Shown here in pieces: positions 35,670 through 44,722 of a DNA stretch of 61,716 nucleotides (its first letter is position 1; the number at the start of each line of letters is the position of its first letter). The position numbers and the translations under genes were made by a program. The stretch is from JBFWYO01 sp050186335 (GTDB taxonomy: Bacteria > Pseudomonadota > Alphaproteobacteria > Bin65). The DNA is taken from positions 1 to 61,716 of the forward strand of contig JBFWYO010000014.1 in assembly GCA_050186335.1 (NCBI GenBank), read 5' to 3'. The notes below the pieces were generated by a model. That model was not told where the DNA came from. It saw only the letters and a list, made by a program, of their open reading frames with translations, and searched no databases.

Positions 35670-35999
35670 ATGGACAAGCGCCCGCCCGAACAGATCGACA
35701 CACAGGCGCCGGATTGGCCGTGCAATATGCCGGCAAACTACGCGCACATGAACTTCGTGCCCGGCATGCGCGTAGGCAACATAAAGCGCATGTTCGTCGT
35801 GCTGGCCGTCGCCGTGCCGATGCTGGCGTTGACCAATTCCGAAGCGCTGATGAAATGGACGCAGAGCTTGCCGGAAGGGGCGATATCCCGCGCGGTGATC
35901 GACGGCGCGGCTGGGTGGTACGATTTCACCGATCGGATCGGCGCCGCGCACGTCTTCGATGCGCTGCGCGAGGCGTTTCACTCGATCCAGCGCCATTGA
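35670..35999 (+). CDS. Small membrane protein of the O-acylation cluster
   Basis: This 109-residue protein has one hydrophobic segment (MFVVLAVAVPMLALT) after a short charged N-terminus, and a soluble C-terminal tail. ATG 35670 follows the MBOAT stop by five bases, so it is translationally coupled. No family was recognised. Small proteins of this kind often bridge MBOAT and its periplasmic partner, but that is an inference. It ends 16 bp from the convergent opgH gene. Confidence 0.65.
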   Translation: MDKRPPEQIDTQAPDWPCNMPANYAHMNFVPGMRVGNIKRMFVVLAVAVPMLALTNSEALMKWTQSLPEGAISRAVIDGAAGWYDFTDRIGAAHVFDALREAFHSIQRH

Positions 36000-36015
36000 A
36001 GGCGCCCCGGAAGTC

Positions 36016-38043
36016 TTAGACGACGGTCGCGGGCAATCGCGTCAGCGAATCGACATCCCACAGCAGCGCCAGTTTTTCCGGCGGCGTCAGCGGCGCATGG
36101 GCGGCGTGTTTCTCGCGCGCCTTGGGCAGGATGGGATCGGGTGGCGCGGCCTCGGGCGTGGCGCGCACCAACAGGACGTGCACCGCGCGGGCGAGCGGAT
36201 CGCCCTCGAGGCGGGCCACCGCATCGACCGGCTGCGAGGCCGGCGCCAACGCGATTTCGAGTTCCCGGGCGCGGCGGACCACCGATGGCGGCACGGTTTC
36301 TTCCGGGATCAGGAACAGACCGAGGCGGCGCAGGCGAACGCCAAGATCGACGCGCGCCGTGTAATAGGAGATCGGCGCACTCAACAGAAGCCCGGCGACG
36401 ACCGGCGATAACCAAGCCAGCAGATCGGGCGAGAAATACCAAGCCACCCCGGCAATCGCGGCGCCGAACAAGGTGTGCAGGAAATGCTGGCGCACCGCAT
36501 CGAGCCAACTCATGCCGTTCTCGGTCCGGCGTTGCGTGTTCCAGCCTACATTCAGGCCGGCGAAGGTCTTAATCACGAACGACGACTGGAACAGCATCAT
36601 GATCGGCGCGAGCAGGGTCGAGTAGATCATCTCGAGCAGCGCGCTTCCGACGATCCGAAAGGCGCCGCCGGACGTCCGTTTGACGCGACGGTCGAGGAGC
36701 ATGTTCACGATGCCGAGCAGGCGCGGCACGAACAGCAGCACCAGCGCCACGCCGAACAGGCTCTGCGCCAGTTGCGCGTTGAACGTCGGCCAGGCCGGGA
36801 ACAGGCTCTTCTGCGGACCGAAATAGACCGGGTCAATCAGGTTCGAACGGATCACCGTCGCCATGCCGACGGCGAGAAACGCCAGCCATAAGACCGACGA
36901 GACGTACGACATGATGCCGTTCATCAGGTGCAAACGGCTGACCCAATGAAATCCGCGTGCCAGCACCACGCGCGCATGCTGCATGTTGCCCTGGCACCAG
37001 CGCTGATCGCGCTTGGCGAAATCGATCAGCGTCGGCGGGCAATCCTCGTAGCTGCCGGTCAACTCCGGCACGAGCCAAACTTTCCAGCCGGCCCGGCGCA
37101 GCAGCGCGGCCTCGACGAAATCATGGCTTAAAATGTGCCCGCCGAGCGGCGCCCTGCCGGGCAGCTCCGGCAGGCCGCAATGGTCGATAAATGCCTGGGT
37201 CCGGATGATCGCGTTGTGGCCCCAGTAATTGCCCTCGCCGAGTTGCCAGAACGCCTGGCCGGCCGCGAACACCGGGCCGTAGGCGCGGCTCGCGAATTGC
37301 ACCATGCGGCCGAACAGCGTGCTGCGGCCGACGATCATCGGCGGGACTTGCACCAGCCCGACGCCGGGATTTACCTCCATCAGCCGCGCCATCGTCACCA
37401 ACGTGCGGCCGTCCATCAAACTGTCGGCATCGAGCACAATCATGTGTTCGTAGCGACCGCCCCACCGGCGGCAGAAATCGGCGATGTTGCCAGCCTTGCG
37501 CGCGGTGTTGAAGCGCCGCTTGCGATAGAAAATCCGGCCATGGCCCTGTACGCGGTCGCACAATGCGTGCCACGCGAGTTCCTCGGCGACCCAGATGTCC
37601 GGGTTGGTGGTGTCGCTCAAGATATAGAAATCGAACGCGCCGGCATGGCCGGTCTTTTCCAGGCTTTCGTAAATCGCCTGCACGTTCGCGAACACCTTGG
37701 CGGTGTCTTCGTTGTAGATCGGCATGACGATGGCGGTTTCGGTCGCCAGCGGTTTCGCCGTTTCGGCGTCGGTCGGCCAGCACAGCCCGGGGCTAGCGCT
37801 GCGCCGCAAGTGCATGGCAACGAAGCCGGCCAGCGTGGTCCAGAAGGAAAACGTGATCCACGAAAAGCACAGCGCGAACAGGACGAGCATGACCAGATCG
37901 AGCGTGTCGATCTCGTCGCCGATCAGGACCGTCGCGAGCTGAAGCGTCGTGAAGAGAGTGGTTGCGACGGTCAGGAACGACAGCGCGCCGCGGCGCAAGA
38001 TAGCGGTGCGCTTGTACTCGGCCGAATCTCGGACCGCGACCAT
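36016..38043 (-). CDS. opgH: Osmoregulated periplasmic glucan glucosyltransferase OpgH
   Basis: The 675-residue membrane protein is a GT2 processive transferase: IVMPIYNEDTAKVF, FDFYILSDTTNPD, HMIVLDADSLMDG (DxD), ILSHDFVEAALLRRAGW and the RDQRWCQGN (QxxRW-type) motif. Two hydrophobic helices precede and several follow the catalytic domain. E. coli OpgH is about 847 residues, and this protein lacks its long N-terminal cytoplasmic region. It makes beta-glucan backbones from UDP-glucose and exports them. The gene starts 33 bp after a 168-residue ORF. Confidence 0.93.
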   Translation of the reverse strand: MVAVRDSAEYKRTAILRRGALSFLTVATTLFTTLQLATVLIGDEIDTLDLVMLVLFALCFSWITFSFWTTLAGFVAMHLRRSASPGLCWPTDAETAKPLATETAIVMPIYNEDTAKVFANVQAIYESLEKTGHAGAFDFYILSDTTNPDIWVAEELAWHALCDRVQGHGRIFYRKRRFNTARKAGNIADFCRRWGGRYEHMIVLDADSLMDGRTLVTMARLMEVNPGVGLVQVPPMIVGRSTLFGRMVQFASRAYGPVFAAGQAFWQLGEGNYWGHNAIIRTQAFIDHCGLPELPGRAPLGGHILSHDFVEAALLRRAGWKVWLVPELTGSYEDCPPTLIDFAKRDQRWCQGNMQHARVVLARGFHWVSRLHLMNGIMSYVSSVLWLAFLAVGMATVIRSNLIDPVYFGPQKSLFPAWPTFNAQLAQSLFGVALVLLFVPRLLGIVNMLLDRRVKRTSGGAFRIVGSALLEMIYSTLLAPIMMLFQSSFVIKTFAGLNVGWNTQRRTENGMSWLDAVRQHFLHTLFGAAIAGVAWYFSPDLLAWLSPVVAGLLLSAPISYYTARVDLGVRLRRLGLFLIPEETVPPSVVRRARELEIALAPASQPVDAVARLEGDPLARAVHVLLVRATPEAAPPDPILPKAREKHAAHAPLTPPEKLALLWDVDSLTRLPATVV

Positions 38044-38076
38044 GTTTGCTATCGCCCTGTGGGCCGTCGCGGCGCG

Positions 38077-38583
38077 TTATGCGCGACGTATTTGCAGAAG
38101 CGCGAGCGCGCGCCTCGCATTGGGCACGAATGACAGGCATGCCAACGATTGCGTCGGCATCGGCGTCATCAACGAAACCGTCGGCGGCGTCGGCACCTTG
38201 CGCCGCAGTAGGCCGGTCAGATCGGCGTTCTGTCCTTCGGCCAGAAAGCGTTCCGGCTGTCGTCCGAACACGCCGCTCTTCAATGCGGCCAGGCGGCCGA
38301 TATCGGCGGCCAACTCAGCTCGCTCGACGCGCGCGCCGAGCATGGCGCGGAACCAATCGCCCACCGCAACTTCGGCCAGCGCCGGAGCTTGGTTGACATC
38401 GCCAGCTTCGCGCGCCGCTTGAATGAAGCGTTCGGCGAGCGAGGCAAGACAGGCGCGGTCGGCGATACCGAAACCGGCGAAATAGGCCCGCAACGTATCG
38501 CGTACCGCCACCGTCGAAGCGGCCTCGGCGGCGCTGTCGGCGTCGATCTCGATGCTGGTGGCCGGGTTGCTTACGGACTCCAT
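38077..38583 (-). CDS. OpgI-like small protein between opgG and opgH
   Basis: This 168-residue protein starts at ATG 38583, overlapping the opgG stop by 13 bp, and ends 33 bp before opgH. It is soluble, acidic at the N-terminus and ends LALLQIRRA; no membrane segment is clear. The position matches opgI in the opgGIH operon of Rhodobacter sphaeroides, whose product is needed for glucan backbone synthesis. Similarity to that protein was not tested, so the symbol is left empty. It may alternatively be a split-off equivalent of the E. coli OpgH N-terminus. Confidence 0.6.
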   Translation of the reverse strand: MESVSNPATSIEIDADSAAEAASTVAVRDTLRAYFAGFGIADRACLASLAERFIQAAREAGDVNQAPALAEVAVGDWFRAMLGARVERAELAADIGRLAALKSGVFGRQPERFLAEGQNADLTGLLRRKVPTPPTVSLMTPMPTQSLACLSFVPNARRALALLQIRRA

Positions 38584-40142
38584 TGGTAGCTCCAAGTCTC
38601 GGACAAAGTTTCGTCGTTCAGCACGAGAGCGCAACGAAGCTCGACCGGTTTCGTTCCGTCGGCGGCGAGATCGAATGTCAGCCGCCAGCCGTCGGTTCCG
38701 GTCAGCTTTTGCGCGACCGAGTAGATGACTTTCGCGTTGGTGACGGAAATCATCGGTTGCGGCTTGGCGTCGGCGGGCAGCGAGCCAAGCTTGCCGCCCT
38801 TGAAATCGACCACGAATTTTCGCGCCGCGCCGTCGATCTTTTTGCCGCCGAACGAGGCGCGGCCCGTTCTGCTAGATGTGGTCTCGGCGATGTTCGGACG
38901 ATGGGGCGACTCGTCGCACCAGTGCAACCGATAGGCCAGGCGCATCCGCTGACCGGCTTCGACCGCCTGCTCGGGGGTCCAGAACGCGACGATATTGTCG
39001 TGTATTTCGGCATCGGTGGGAATTTCGACCAGTTGGATCCAGCCCTTGCCCAAAGCATCGATCGGCTCGACCCATAGGCTCGGCCGCCGCTCGTAATGCG
39101 CTTCCAGGTCCTGGTAATTGCGGAAATCCCGGTCGCGCTGCAGGAGCCCGAAACCGCGCGGACTTTCGTCGGCAAAAAGGCTGAGGCGAAGGCGCCGCGG
39201 GTTGCCGAGCGGCCGCCAAATCCATTCTCCCTTGCCAGTCCATACGGACAGGCCCTGCGAATCGTGTACTTGCGGCCGAAAATCGTCCGGTCGCACGGCT
39301 GTCGTGCCGCCGACGAAATACATGCTGGTTAGCGGGGCGATGCCGAGACGCGCAATCTTCTTTCGTATGAACAGGGTTGCGCGCACTTCCATTTCGGTCG
39401 TCTTGCCCGGCGAGATGGTGAACTTGTAGGCTCCGGTCGCGCTCGGGCTGTCGAGCAGCGCATGGACCGTCAGCTTGGTTGCCCCCTGCGGCGGGCGTTC
39501 GAGCCAGAAATCGCGAAACTCAGGGAATTCCTCGCCTTCCTGCTGGGCGGTATTGATCGCCAGGCCGCGCGCCGATAGCCCATACTGTTGGCCGCGCGCA
39601 AGCGAGCGGAAATAGCTGGCGCCGAGGAAGACCGCGACCTCGTCGAAATAGTCCGGCCGGTTGATCGGGTAGTGCGCGCGAAAGCCGGCAAACCCGAGCT
39701 TGCCCGGCAAGGCCGGATCGAACTTGTTGCTGCCATAGTCGAACAGCCCGGCCTCGTATAGCACTTCGTAAGCCTGGCCATCCACGACATCGTAAATGTG
39801 GACCGGCTTCTTGAACACGGAGCCGAGGTGGAAGAACTGGGTTTGGAACGACAGGCCCTGTTCGCGCCACAGCGACTGATCTGCCCGGAACCGGATCTCG
39901 CGGTGCTTGTCGTAATTGAGGCTTTCCAGCGCCGGAGGCAGCTTCTCGCGGACCGATACAAAGTCCTTTTTGGCCAATTGCTCGGCGTATTCGACCAGCC
40001 ATGCCTCGCTGAAGCGTTGGCCGTCGGGTGACAGTTTAATGGCCTCCGCCGGCCGCAAAGACCGGCCGCCGACCATCGCCACGGCAAAAGTGGCGGCCAG
40101 GGAGTTGGCCACGAAACGGCGTCGAGAAATTGGCTTGGGCAT
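38571..40142 (-). CDS. opgG: Periplasmic glucan biosynthesis protein OpgG/OpgD family
   Basis: The 523-residue protein begins with a twin-arginine signal (SRRRFVANSLAATFAVAM) and matches the MdoG/MdoD family throughout: FRAHYPINRPDYFDEVAVFLGASYFR, TSMYFVGG, GEWIWRPLGNPRRLRLS, HYERRPSLWVEP, and NIVAFWTP. These proteins act in the periplasm on the glucan made by OpgH. A TAT signal is known for OpgD, but the operon position fits OpgG. The upstream region has two dyad boxes. It is the first gene of the opgG-ORF-opgH operon. Confidence 0.92.
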   Translation of the reverse strand: MPKPISRRRFVANSLAATFAVAMVGGRSLRPAEAIKLSPDGQRFSEAWLVEYAEQLAKKDFVSVREKLPPALESLNYDKHREIRFRADQSLWREQGLSFQTQFFHLGSVFKKPVHIYDVVDGQAYEVLYEAGLFDYGSNKFDPALPGKLGFAGFRAHYPINRPDYFDEVAVFLGASYFRSLARGQQYGLSARGLAINTAQQEGEEFPEFRDFWLERPPQGATKLTVHALLDSPSATGAYKFTISPGKTTEMEVRATLFIRKKIARLGIAPLTSMYFVGGTTAVRPDDFRPQVHDSQGLSVWTGKGEWIWRPLGNPRRLRLSLFADESPRGFGLLQRDRDFRNYQDLEAHYERRPSLWVEPIDALGKGWIQLVEIPTDAEIHDNIVAFWTPEQAVEAGQRMRLAYRLHWCDESPHRPNIAETTSSRTGRASFGGKKIDGAARKFVVDFKGGKLGSLPADAKPQPMISVTNAKVIYSVAQKLTGTDGWRLTFDLAADGTKPVELRCALVLNDETLSETWSYQWSP

Positions 40143-40435
40143 GGAATTCAGGCGCTTATTTTCTCTTGCTGCGGTGCAACAAAAGTTTCACTCTTTATCA
40201 AGGCGCAAATCAGTATACGTCAAGGGGGCTGCGCCTTCGCCCCGCGTTTTTTTTCTTGCTGCAATGCAACAATCTGCGTTGCAATAAGGCCACAGTGCGT
40301 CCGCCAAGTGACACTCCGAGTGGTGAGTCGCAGACCGTCGTCGTCAGTGAAGTCGCCAAAGTACGCCTCCATCGGCAGTCGGACCGTCTTGGATTTCGGG
40401 TCGGGCAGCGGCGCCGAACTACGACCGGTTTCTGG
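40143..40435. promoter_or_regulatory. Leader of opgG with TTGCTGC-TGCAACAA boxes
   Basis: This 293-bp region between opgG and tRNA-Thr has two copies of a 17-bp imperfect dyad: TTGCTGCGGTGCAACAA at 40166-40182 and TTGCTGCAATGCAACAA at 40256-40272. They are 90 bp apart and each is preceded by a T/C-rich TTTTCT or TTTCT. A partial third, CTGCGTTGCAA, follows at 40274. Box one lies 23 bp before the opgG start, where it would block transcription or translation initiation. They resemble TGC-rich sites of PhaR/AniA-type regulators; this is a guess. Confidence 0.55.
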
Positions 40436-40508
40436 TGCTGGCGACAGGAGTCGAACCTGCGACCTACTGATTACAAATCAGTTGCTCTACCAACTGAGCT
40501 ACGCCAGC
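40433..40508 (-). tRNA. tRNA-Thr (anticodon TGT)
   Basis: The minus strand folds as a cloverleaf: acceptor GCTGGCG pairs with CGCCAGC, the D-arm has AGCTCAGTTGGTAGAGC, the anticodon arm CTGATTTGTAATCAG exposes TGT, and the T-arm has GGTTCGACTCC. The CCA end is encoded (40433-40435). The body is 73 nt plus CCA. It stands alone. Confidence 0.95.
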
Positions 40509-40582
40509 AATGGTTCTGAGTTGCCGGCGCGATTTATAAGCATTTTTGCGGGGTTTTCAACGCCACGCGGATTGATGCCGCG

Positions 40583-42877
40583 TCAGGCCGCGTTTGGGGC
40601 CGCCGCGTGGTTGGCGTTCTGGCCGCTGTCGGACACGCTGGCGACCGCGCGCACGACAGCGCCCGGGCCGTCGGTATGGAGCGCATCGAACGCCGCAAAG
40701 CAACGCTCCTGGGAAAACAATGCGACAATCCGGGCCCGGGCTGCGGCGCCGAGTTCGCGACGGCCGGCCGCGTCGGCGGCGAGCGCGACGACCGAATCGC
40801 GCAAGGCGACCGCGTCAAGCGGCGGCACGATGCGACCGGCCGCGCCGAGTTGAATTGCGGCGTCGCCGACGTCGGTTGCGACAACCGGCAAGCCACATGC
40901 CATCGCTTCGGCAACGACGTTCGAAAATCCTTCGCCGAATGCCGACGTGGACACGAAAATGTCGGCCGCGTTGAGCAGTCGGGCGACGTCGTCGCGCCGG
41001 CCGAGCCGGATCAGATTTTCCAGCGTCGGCAGTCCTTCCGTTCCGCGCCCGACGGCGATGCCCAGGAGATCCGGCCGAGCGCGAAGCAACTCGACGATTG
41101 CATCGTAATTTTTCATCGGATCGACGCGCGCGACCGTGATCGCAACCACGCGGTCGTCGGCAATGCCGAGTTCAAGGCGTGCTGCTGCTCGCGCGGCGGC
41201 GTCCGGCGCGAACGCCGCAGTATCGACGCCGTTGTGAATGACAATCCATTCGCGTGGCGTGTAACCCAACCGACGATGTACGCGGACGCCGGCATGCGAG
41301 TTCGCGACCACGGCATCGGGCGCGGTCGACCAACGTGCGCAGGTCCGGACTGTCCACGCGAGAATGCGCGAATAGCGGGTCAGATTCATGTCCGAGCAGC
41401 GGATGCCCCAGTACAGCCGGGTTCGGCGGCGGCGTCCAGACGCGACGACGCCGAGCAGGGCGGCCAAATCGGCATGATACATCCAGCTTTGGATCGTCGC
41501 GGGCCTGAAACGCCGGATAATTCGGGCAAGGCGGACTAAGGCGCGCAGCGACGGCAGGCCGGCCGTCATGCCCAGATCGTAGGTTTCGACGCCATCGACG
41601 CGCAGCCGGTGGGCATTGTCGCCGCCTGGCAACAGCGACACCACCGCCACCTCGCGGCCCTTGCGGTGCGCGTCGGAGGCCATCGCGCGCAGCACCGTCT
41701 CGGCGCCGCCGGTGCCCAGGCCGGTGATGACGTGAAGCACCCGGGAGGTGCCGGTTTTGGATTCTGCGCGCGGGGTTGGCAGTTTCGGACGCCGGTGGGC
41801 AGCGCCGCGCAATACGTCTGCGATCCGATCGACGTAGCGGCGGTAATCGTACGATTCGACCGCGCGCGCGCGCGCGGCGTCGCCCATGCGCCGCCGCGCC
41901 GCAGGATCGTCGCGCAGCCTGGTCAGCGCCGCCACCCAGGCGTCGCGGTCGGCGGCCAGAAAACCGGTGGTGCCATCGACGACGACTTGGCGATTGCCGC
42001 CGACCGGCGATGCCACGGCTGGTAGACCCGCGGCCATATACTGGATGATCTTGTAACTGCACTTACCGCGTTCCCACGGCCCGTCGAGCAACGGCATGAT
42101 GCCGACTTGGCACTTCGCAAGTTCGGCCGCCTCGGTTGCTTCGCTCCACGGAATGATGCGCGTTTCGATCGACGGCAAATGGATCGGTCGTGCGCCGATG
42201 AGATGCAGTCGGGCGCCGGCGCGGCCCATCGTCTCGAGCGCATCCGCCACCGTCGCGAGGTAGAACGTTGTGGTCGGCGAACCGATCCAGCCGATCGTGA
42301 ATCTGCCGTCGTCCGGCTCGCCAGCCGTTCGATAGCGGTCGGTGTCGACGCAGGTAGGGATGACTTCGATGCGTCCCGCGCCGGCCTCGGCGGCAATCGT
42401 TGCTAGGTGATCGTTGCCGGCGATAACCGCGTTGGCGCCGCGCATGATATGTTCGATCTTGCCGCGCAACAGGCGGCGCGTGAGCGCGTTCGGGTGACGT
42501 GCGTACCGCAGGTGCCAGGCGTCGTCGTAATCGACGACGTAGGGGATGCGTTGATATAGCGCCTGTTCCAGGCCCCACGGCAGCCAGGGCAGAGCTTCTT
42601 TTTCCAGCCAGATCAAATCGTATCGGTTGGCCCGCAAGAGCGCACCCAGGCGGCGCAAGTAATAGCGCGGCGCCGACGGCCAAAGCGTGTTGCCGGTCGC
42701 ATACAAATGATCGACATAGCGGTCGTCGAAAAACGGCAGCGAGTCGCAAACGATCTCCTGCTCGGCCAAGGCACGACGAAACGCCTCGAAGCGCAGTCGG
42801 CTGCTGGCGCCGCGATGTTCGTAGCGCGATAACATGAGGACGTTGAGCGGGCGGGCGATTGTCATCGCCGACATCAT
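40583..42877 (-). CDS. Double GT4-type glycosyltransferase (two fused domains)
   Basis: The frame encodes 764 residues from ATG 42877 (alternatives 42874 and 42865, giving MTIARPLN). The first half, to about 365, is a GT-B transferase with ASSRLRFEAFRRAL, VDYDDAWH, FTIGWIGSPTTTFYL and YMAAGLPAVASPVGGNRQVV. The second half begins VLHVITGLGTGGAETVLRAM and has NSHAGVRVHRRLGYTP, VARVDPMKNYDAIVELL and EGFSNVVAEAMACGLPVVATDVGDA, the GT4 donor-binding motif. The two were probably separate enzymes once. It is divergent from the Wzm/Wzt exporter genes and should build the exported polysaccharide. Confidence 0.85.
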   Translation of the reverse strand: MMSAMTIARPLNVLMLSRYEHRGASSRLRFEAFRRALAEQEIVCDSLPFFDDRYVDHLYATGNTLWPSAPRYYLRRLGALLRANRYDLIWLEKEALPWLPWGLEQALYQRIPYVVDYDDAWHLRYARHPNALTRRLLRGKIEHIMRGANAVIAGNDHLATIAAEAGAGRIEVIPTCVDTDRYRTAGEPDDGRFTIGWIGSPTTTFYLATVADALETMGRAGARLHLIGARPIHLPSIETRIIPWSEATEAAELAKCQVGIMPLLDGPWERGKCSYKIIQYMAAGLPAVASPVGGNRQVVVDGTTGFLAADRDAWVAALTRLRDDPAARRRMGDAARARAVESYDYRRYVDRIADVLRGAAHRRPKLPTPRAESKTGTSRVLHVITGLGTGGAETVLRAMASDAHRKGREVAVVSLLPGGDNAHRLRVDGVETYDLGMTAGLPSLRALVRLARIIRRFRPATIQSWMYHADLAALLGVVASGRRRRTRLYWGIRCSDMNLTRYSRILAWTVRTCARWSTAPDAVVANSHAGVRVHRRLGYTPREWIVIHNGVDTAAFAPDAAARAAARLELGIADDRVVAITVARVDPMKNYDAIVELLRARPDLLGIAVGRGTEGLPTLENLIRLGRRDDVARLLNAADIFVSTSAFGEGFSNVVAEAMACGLPVVATDVGDAAIQLGAAGRIVPPLDAVALRDSVVALAADAAGRRELGAAARARIVALFSQERCFAAFDALHTDGPGAVVRAVASVSDSGQNANHAAAPNAA

Positions 42878-43001
42878 ACACCGACGTGCGCGATGCGCAG
42901 AATTGCGATTGTGCGCTGCATTGCCGGGCGCATGGCCGGGCCGGATCGGCGCTTGACCCTGCGCGTCCGAACGTGGTTGAAAGCGGGACAAGGCGTCGGT
43001 C

Positions 43002-43910
43002 ATGCCGGCCGTTTCGCTCCCGGTCGAAATGCCACCGCGTCCATCGAATCCCGGCAAATCAGTGTCGGCACGCGGCGAAAGTCCATTGCAGCCGATGAAT
43101 GCAGCGACGAGTTCACCCTGGCCGAAACGACTGATCGCGGGCTGGCGCGACATCAAAGGCGGTTTCGCCGCCTGGCGCATATGGGGAACCATGGGCTGGC
43201 AGGACATTCGCCAGCGTTACCGCCGCTCGATCCTCGGACCATTCTGGATAACGCTCAGCATGGGCATGATGATCGCCGCCGTGGGCCTGACATTCGGCAC
43301 CTTATTCGGCGCCAATATGCAGACCTATCTGCCGTTCCTGACCCTCGGCCTGCTGATCTGGCAGTTCATTTCGGCCTCCGTCAGCGACGGTTGCCAAGCC
43401 TTCACCTTTGCCGAAGTCTATATCAAGCAGGTCGATCTGCCGCTGACGACGTATGTATACCGCTTCGTGTGGCGTAATCTGCTGCTGTTCTTTCACAATG
43501 CCGCCGTTTACGTCGTCGTTGCATTGATCATGGGATTGTGGCCTTCGCCGCTCGCACTCTTGGCGCTGCCGGGACTCTTGATCGTCATCCTCAATTGCGT
43601 TTGGGTCGGCCTGCTGTTCGGCTGCCTGTCGACGCGGTTTCGCGATGTGCCGATGATCGTCACCAGCGTCCTGCAGTTCCTCTTCTTCCTGTCGCCGGTG
43701 ATGTGGCGGCCCGAGCAATTGGCCGGTCGCCAGGAACTCGTCGTATGGAATCCATTCTATCATATGATCGAATTGTTCCGGGCGCCGCTGCTCGGCCAGG
43801 TTCCCGATATGCTTAGCTGGATCGTCGGGCTGGGATGCCTGGTGTGCGGCGGCACGGCGACCTTCGTGTTCTTCGCCCGCTTTCGAAATCGAATTGCCTA
43901 CTGGCTTTGA
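43002..43910 (+). CDS. Polysaccharide ABC-2 exporter permease (Wzm/KpsM type)
   Basis: The 302-residue protein has six hydrophobic segments and the ABC-2 pattern IRQRYRRSILGPFWITLSMGM, typical of O-antigen and capsule exporters; the LSPVMWRPEQL segment also fits. It forms the inner-membrane channel with the ATPase encoded six bases downstream. The start may be ATG 43002 or 43095; the longer form begins with a Pro-rich cytoplasmic tail. Together with the double GT4 enzyme it suggests a surface polysaccharide made in the cytosol and exported by the ABC route. Confidence 0.9.
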   Translation: MPAVSLPVEMPPRPSNPGKSVSARGESPLQPMNAATSSPWPKRLIAGWRDIKGGFAAWRIWGTMGWQDIRQRYRRSILGPFWITLSMGMMIAAVGLTFGTLFGANMQTYLPFLTLGLLIWQFISASVSDGCQAFTFAEVYIKQVDLPLTTYVYRFVWRNLLLFFHNAAVYVVVALIMGLWPSPLALLALPGLLIVILNCVWVGLLFGCLSTRFRDVPMIVTSVLQFLFFLSPVMWRPEQLAGRQELVVWNPFYHMIELFRAPLLGQVPDMLSWIVGLGCLVCGGTATFVFFARFRNRIAYWL

Positions 43911-43916
43911 GACAAC

Positions 43917-44660
43917 ATGATCGGCATCGAGCTCAGCAACGTCACCATCGAGTTTCCCATTTACGGGAGCGGGCAGCGCTCGTTGAAGCGCGTGATCGCG
44001 AGTATGAGCACCGGCGGCGCGCTGGGGCATGACGCGGCGAATCGGGTGTGCGTGCAGGCGCTGCGAAACGTATCGCTGTCGATTCGCGAGGGCAATCGGA
44101 TCGGACTGGTCGGGCACAACGGTGCCGGAAAGACGACCTTGCTGCGCGTCATCGCTGGCATCTATGCCCCCGTTGCCGGTACGATCGAGCGCTCGGGCCG
44201 GGTTTCGTCGCACATTCATCCCACCGTGGGCATGGATTTCGAAGCCACCGGTTACGACAACATCTACCTGCGCGGACTCATTCTCGGCCGATCGAAAGCC
44301 GAAATTCGCGCCCGCACGCCGGAGATCGCCGAATTCACCGAACTGGGCGACTATCTTTCGATGCCGATTAGAACCTACTCGGCAGGCATGATCACGCGGC
44401 TCGCCTTCGCCATCTCGACCGGCTTCGAGCCGGAAATCCTGGTGCTCGACGAATGGCTGTCGGCCGGGGACTATAAGTTCGTCGAAAAGGCCAAGCAGCG
44501 CATGATGGGATTCGTCGAGAAAGCGCAAATTCTGGTCTTTGCGAGCCATTCGCTGGAATTGCTGCGCAGCGTTTGCCAAACCCTGGTTTGGCTCGATCAC
44601 GGCGAGATTCGCGCGATCGGCCCGGCCGACGAAATCGCCCAACAATATCAGGCTGCCTGA
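43917..44660 (+). CDS. Polysaccharide ABC exporter ATP-binding protein (Wzt/KpsT type)
   Basis: The 247-residue ATPase has Walker A GHNGAGKTT, the unusual signature RTYSAGMITR, Walker B ILVLDEWLSAGD and the His switch FASHSLE, all characteristic of the Wzt/KpsT/TagH branch. It lacks the C-terminal carbohydrate-binding domain found in Wzt proteins that need a capped O-antigen. It starts six bases after the permease stop. Confidence 0.92.
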   Translation: MIGIELSNVTIEFPIYGSGQRSLKRVIASMSTGGALGHDAANRVCVQALRNVSLSIREGNRIGLVGHNGAGKTTLLRVIAGIYAPVAGTIERSGRVSSHIHPTVGMDFEATGYDNIYLRGLILGRSKAEIRARTPEIAEFTELGDYLSMPIRTYSAGMITRLAFAISTGFEPEILVLDEWLSAGDYKFVEKAKQRMMGFVEKAQILVFASHSLELLRSVCQTLVWLDHGEIRAIGPADEIAQQYQAA

Positions 44661-44722
44661 CAAACGATCGGCCGGCCAAGCAAGCATTGTGCAGACCGAA
44701 GGCGGCCGGATATAAGCAATCC

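Noticed and set aside
43302..44687. Minus-strand 461-codon frame antisense to the Wzm/Wzt genes
   Set aside because: It has no domain motifs; the plus strand has full ABC exporter signatures.
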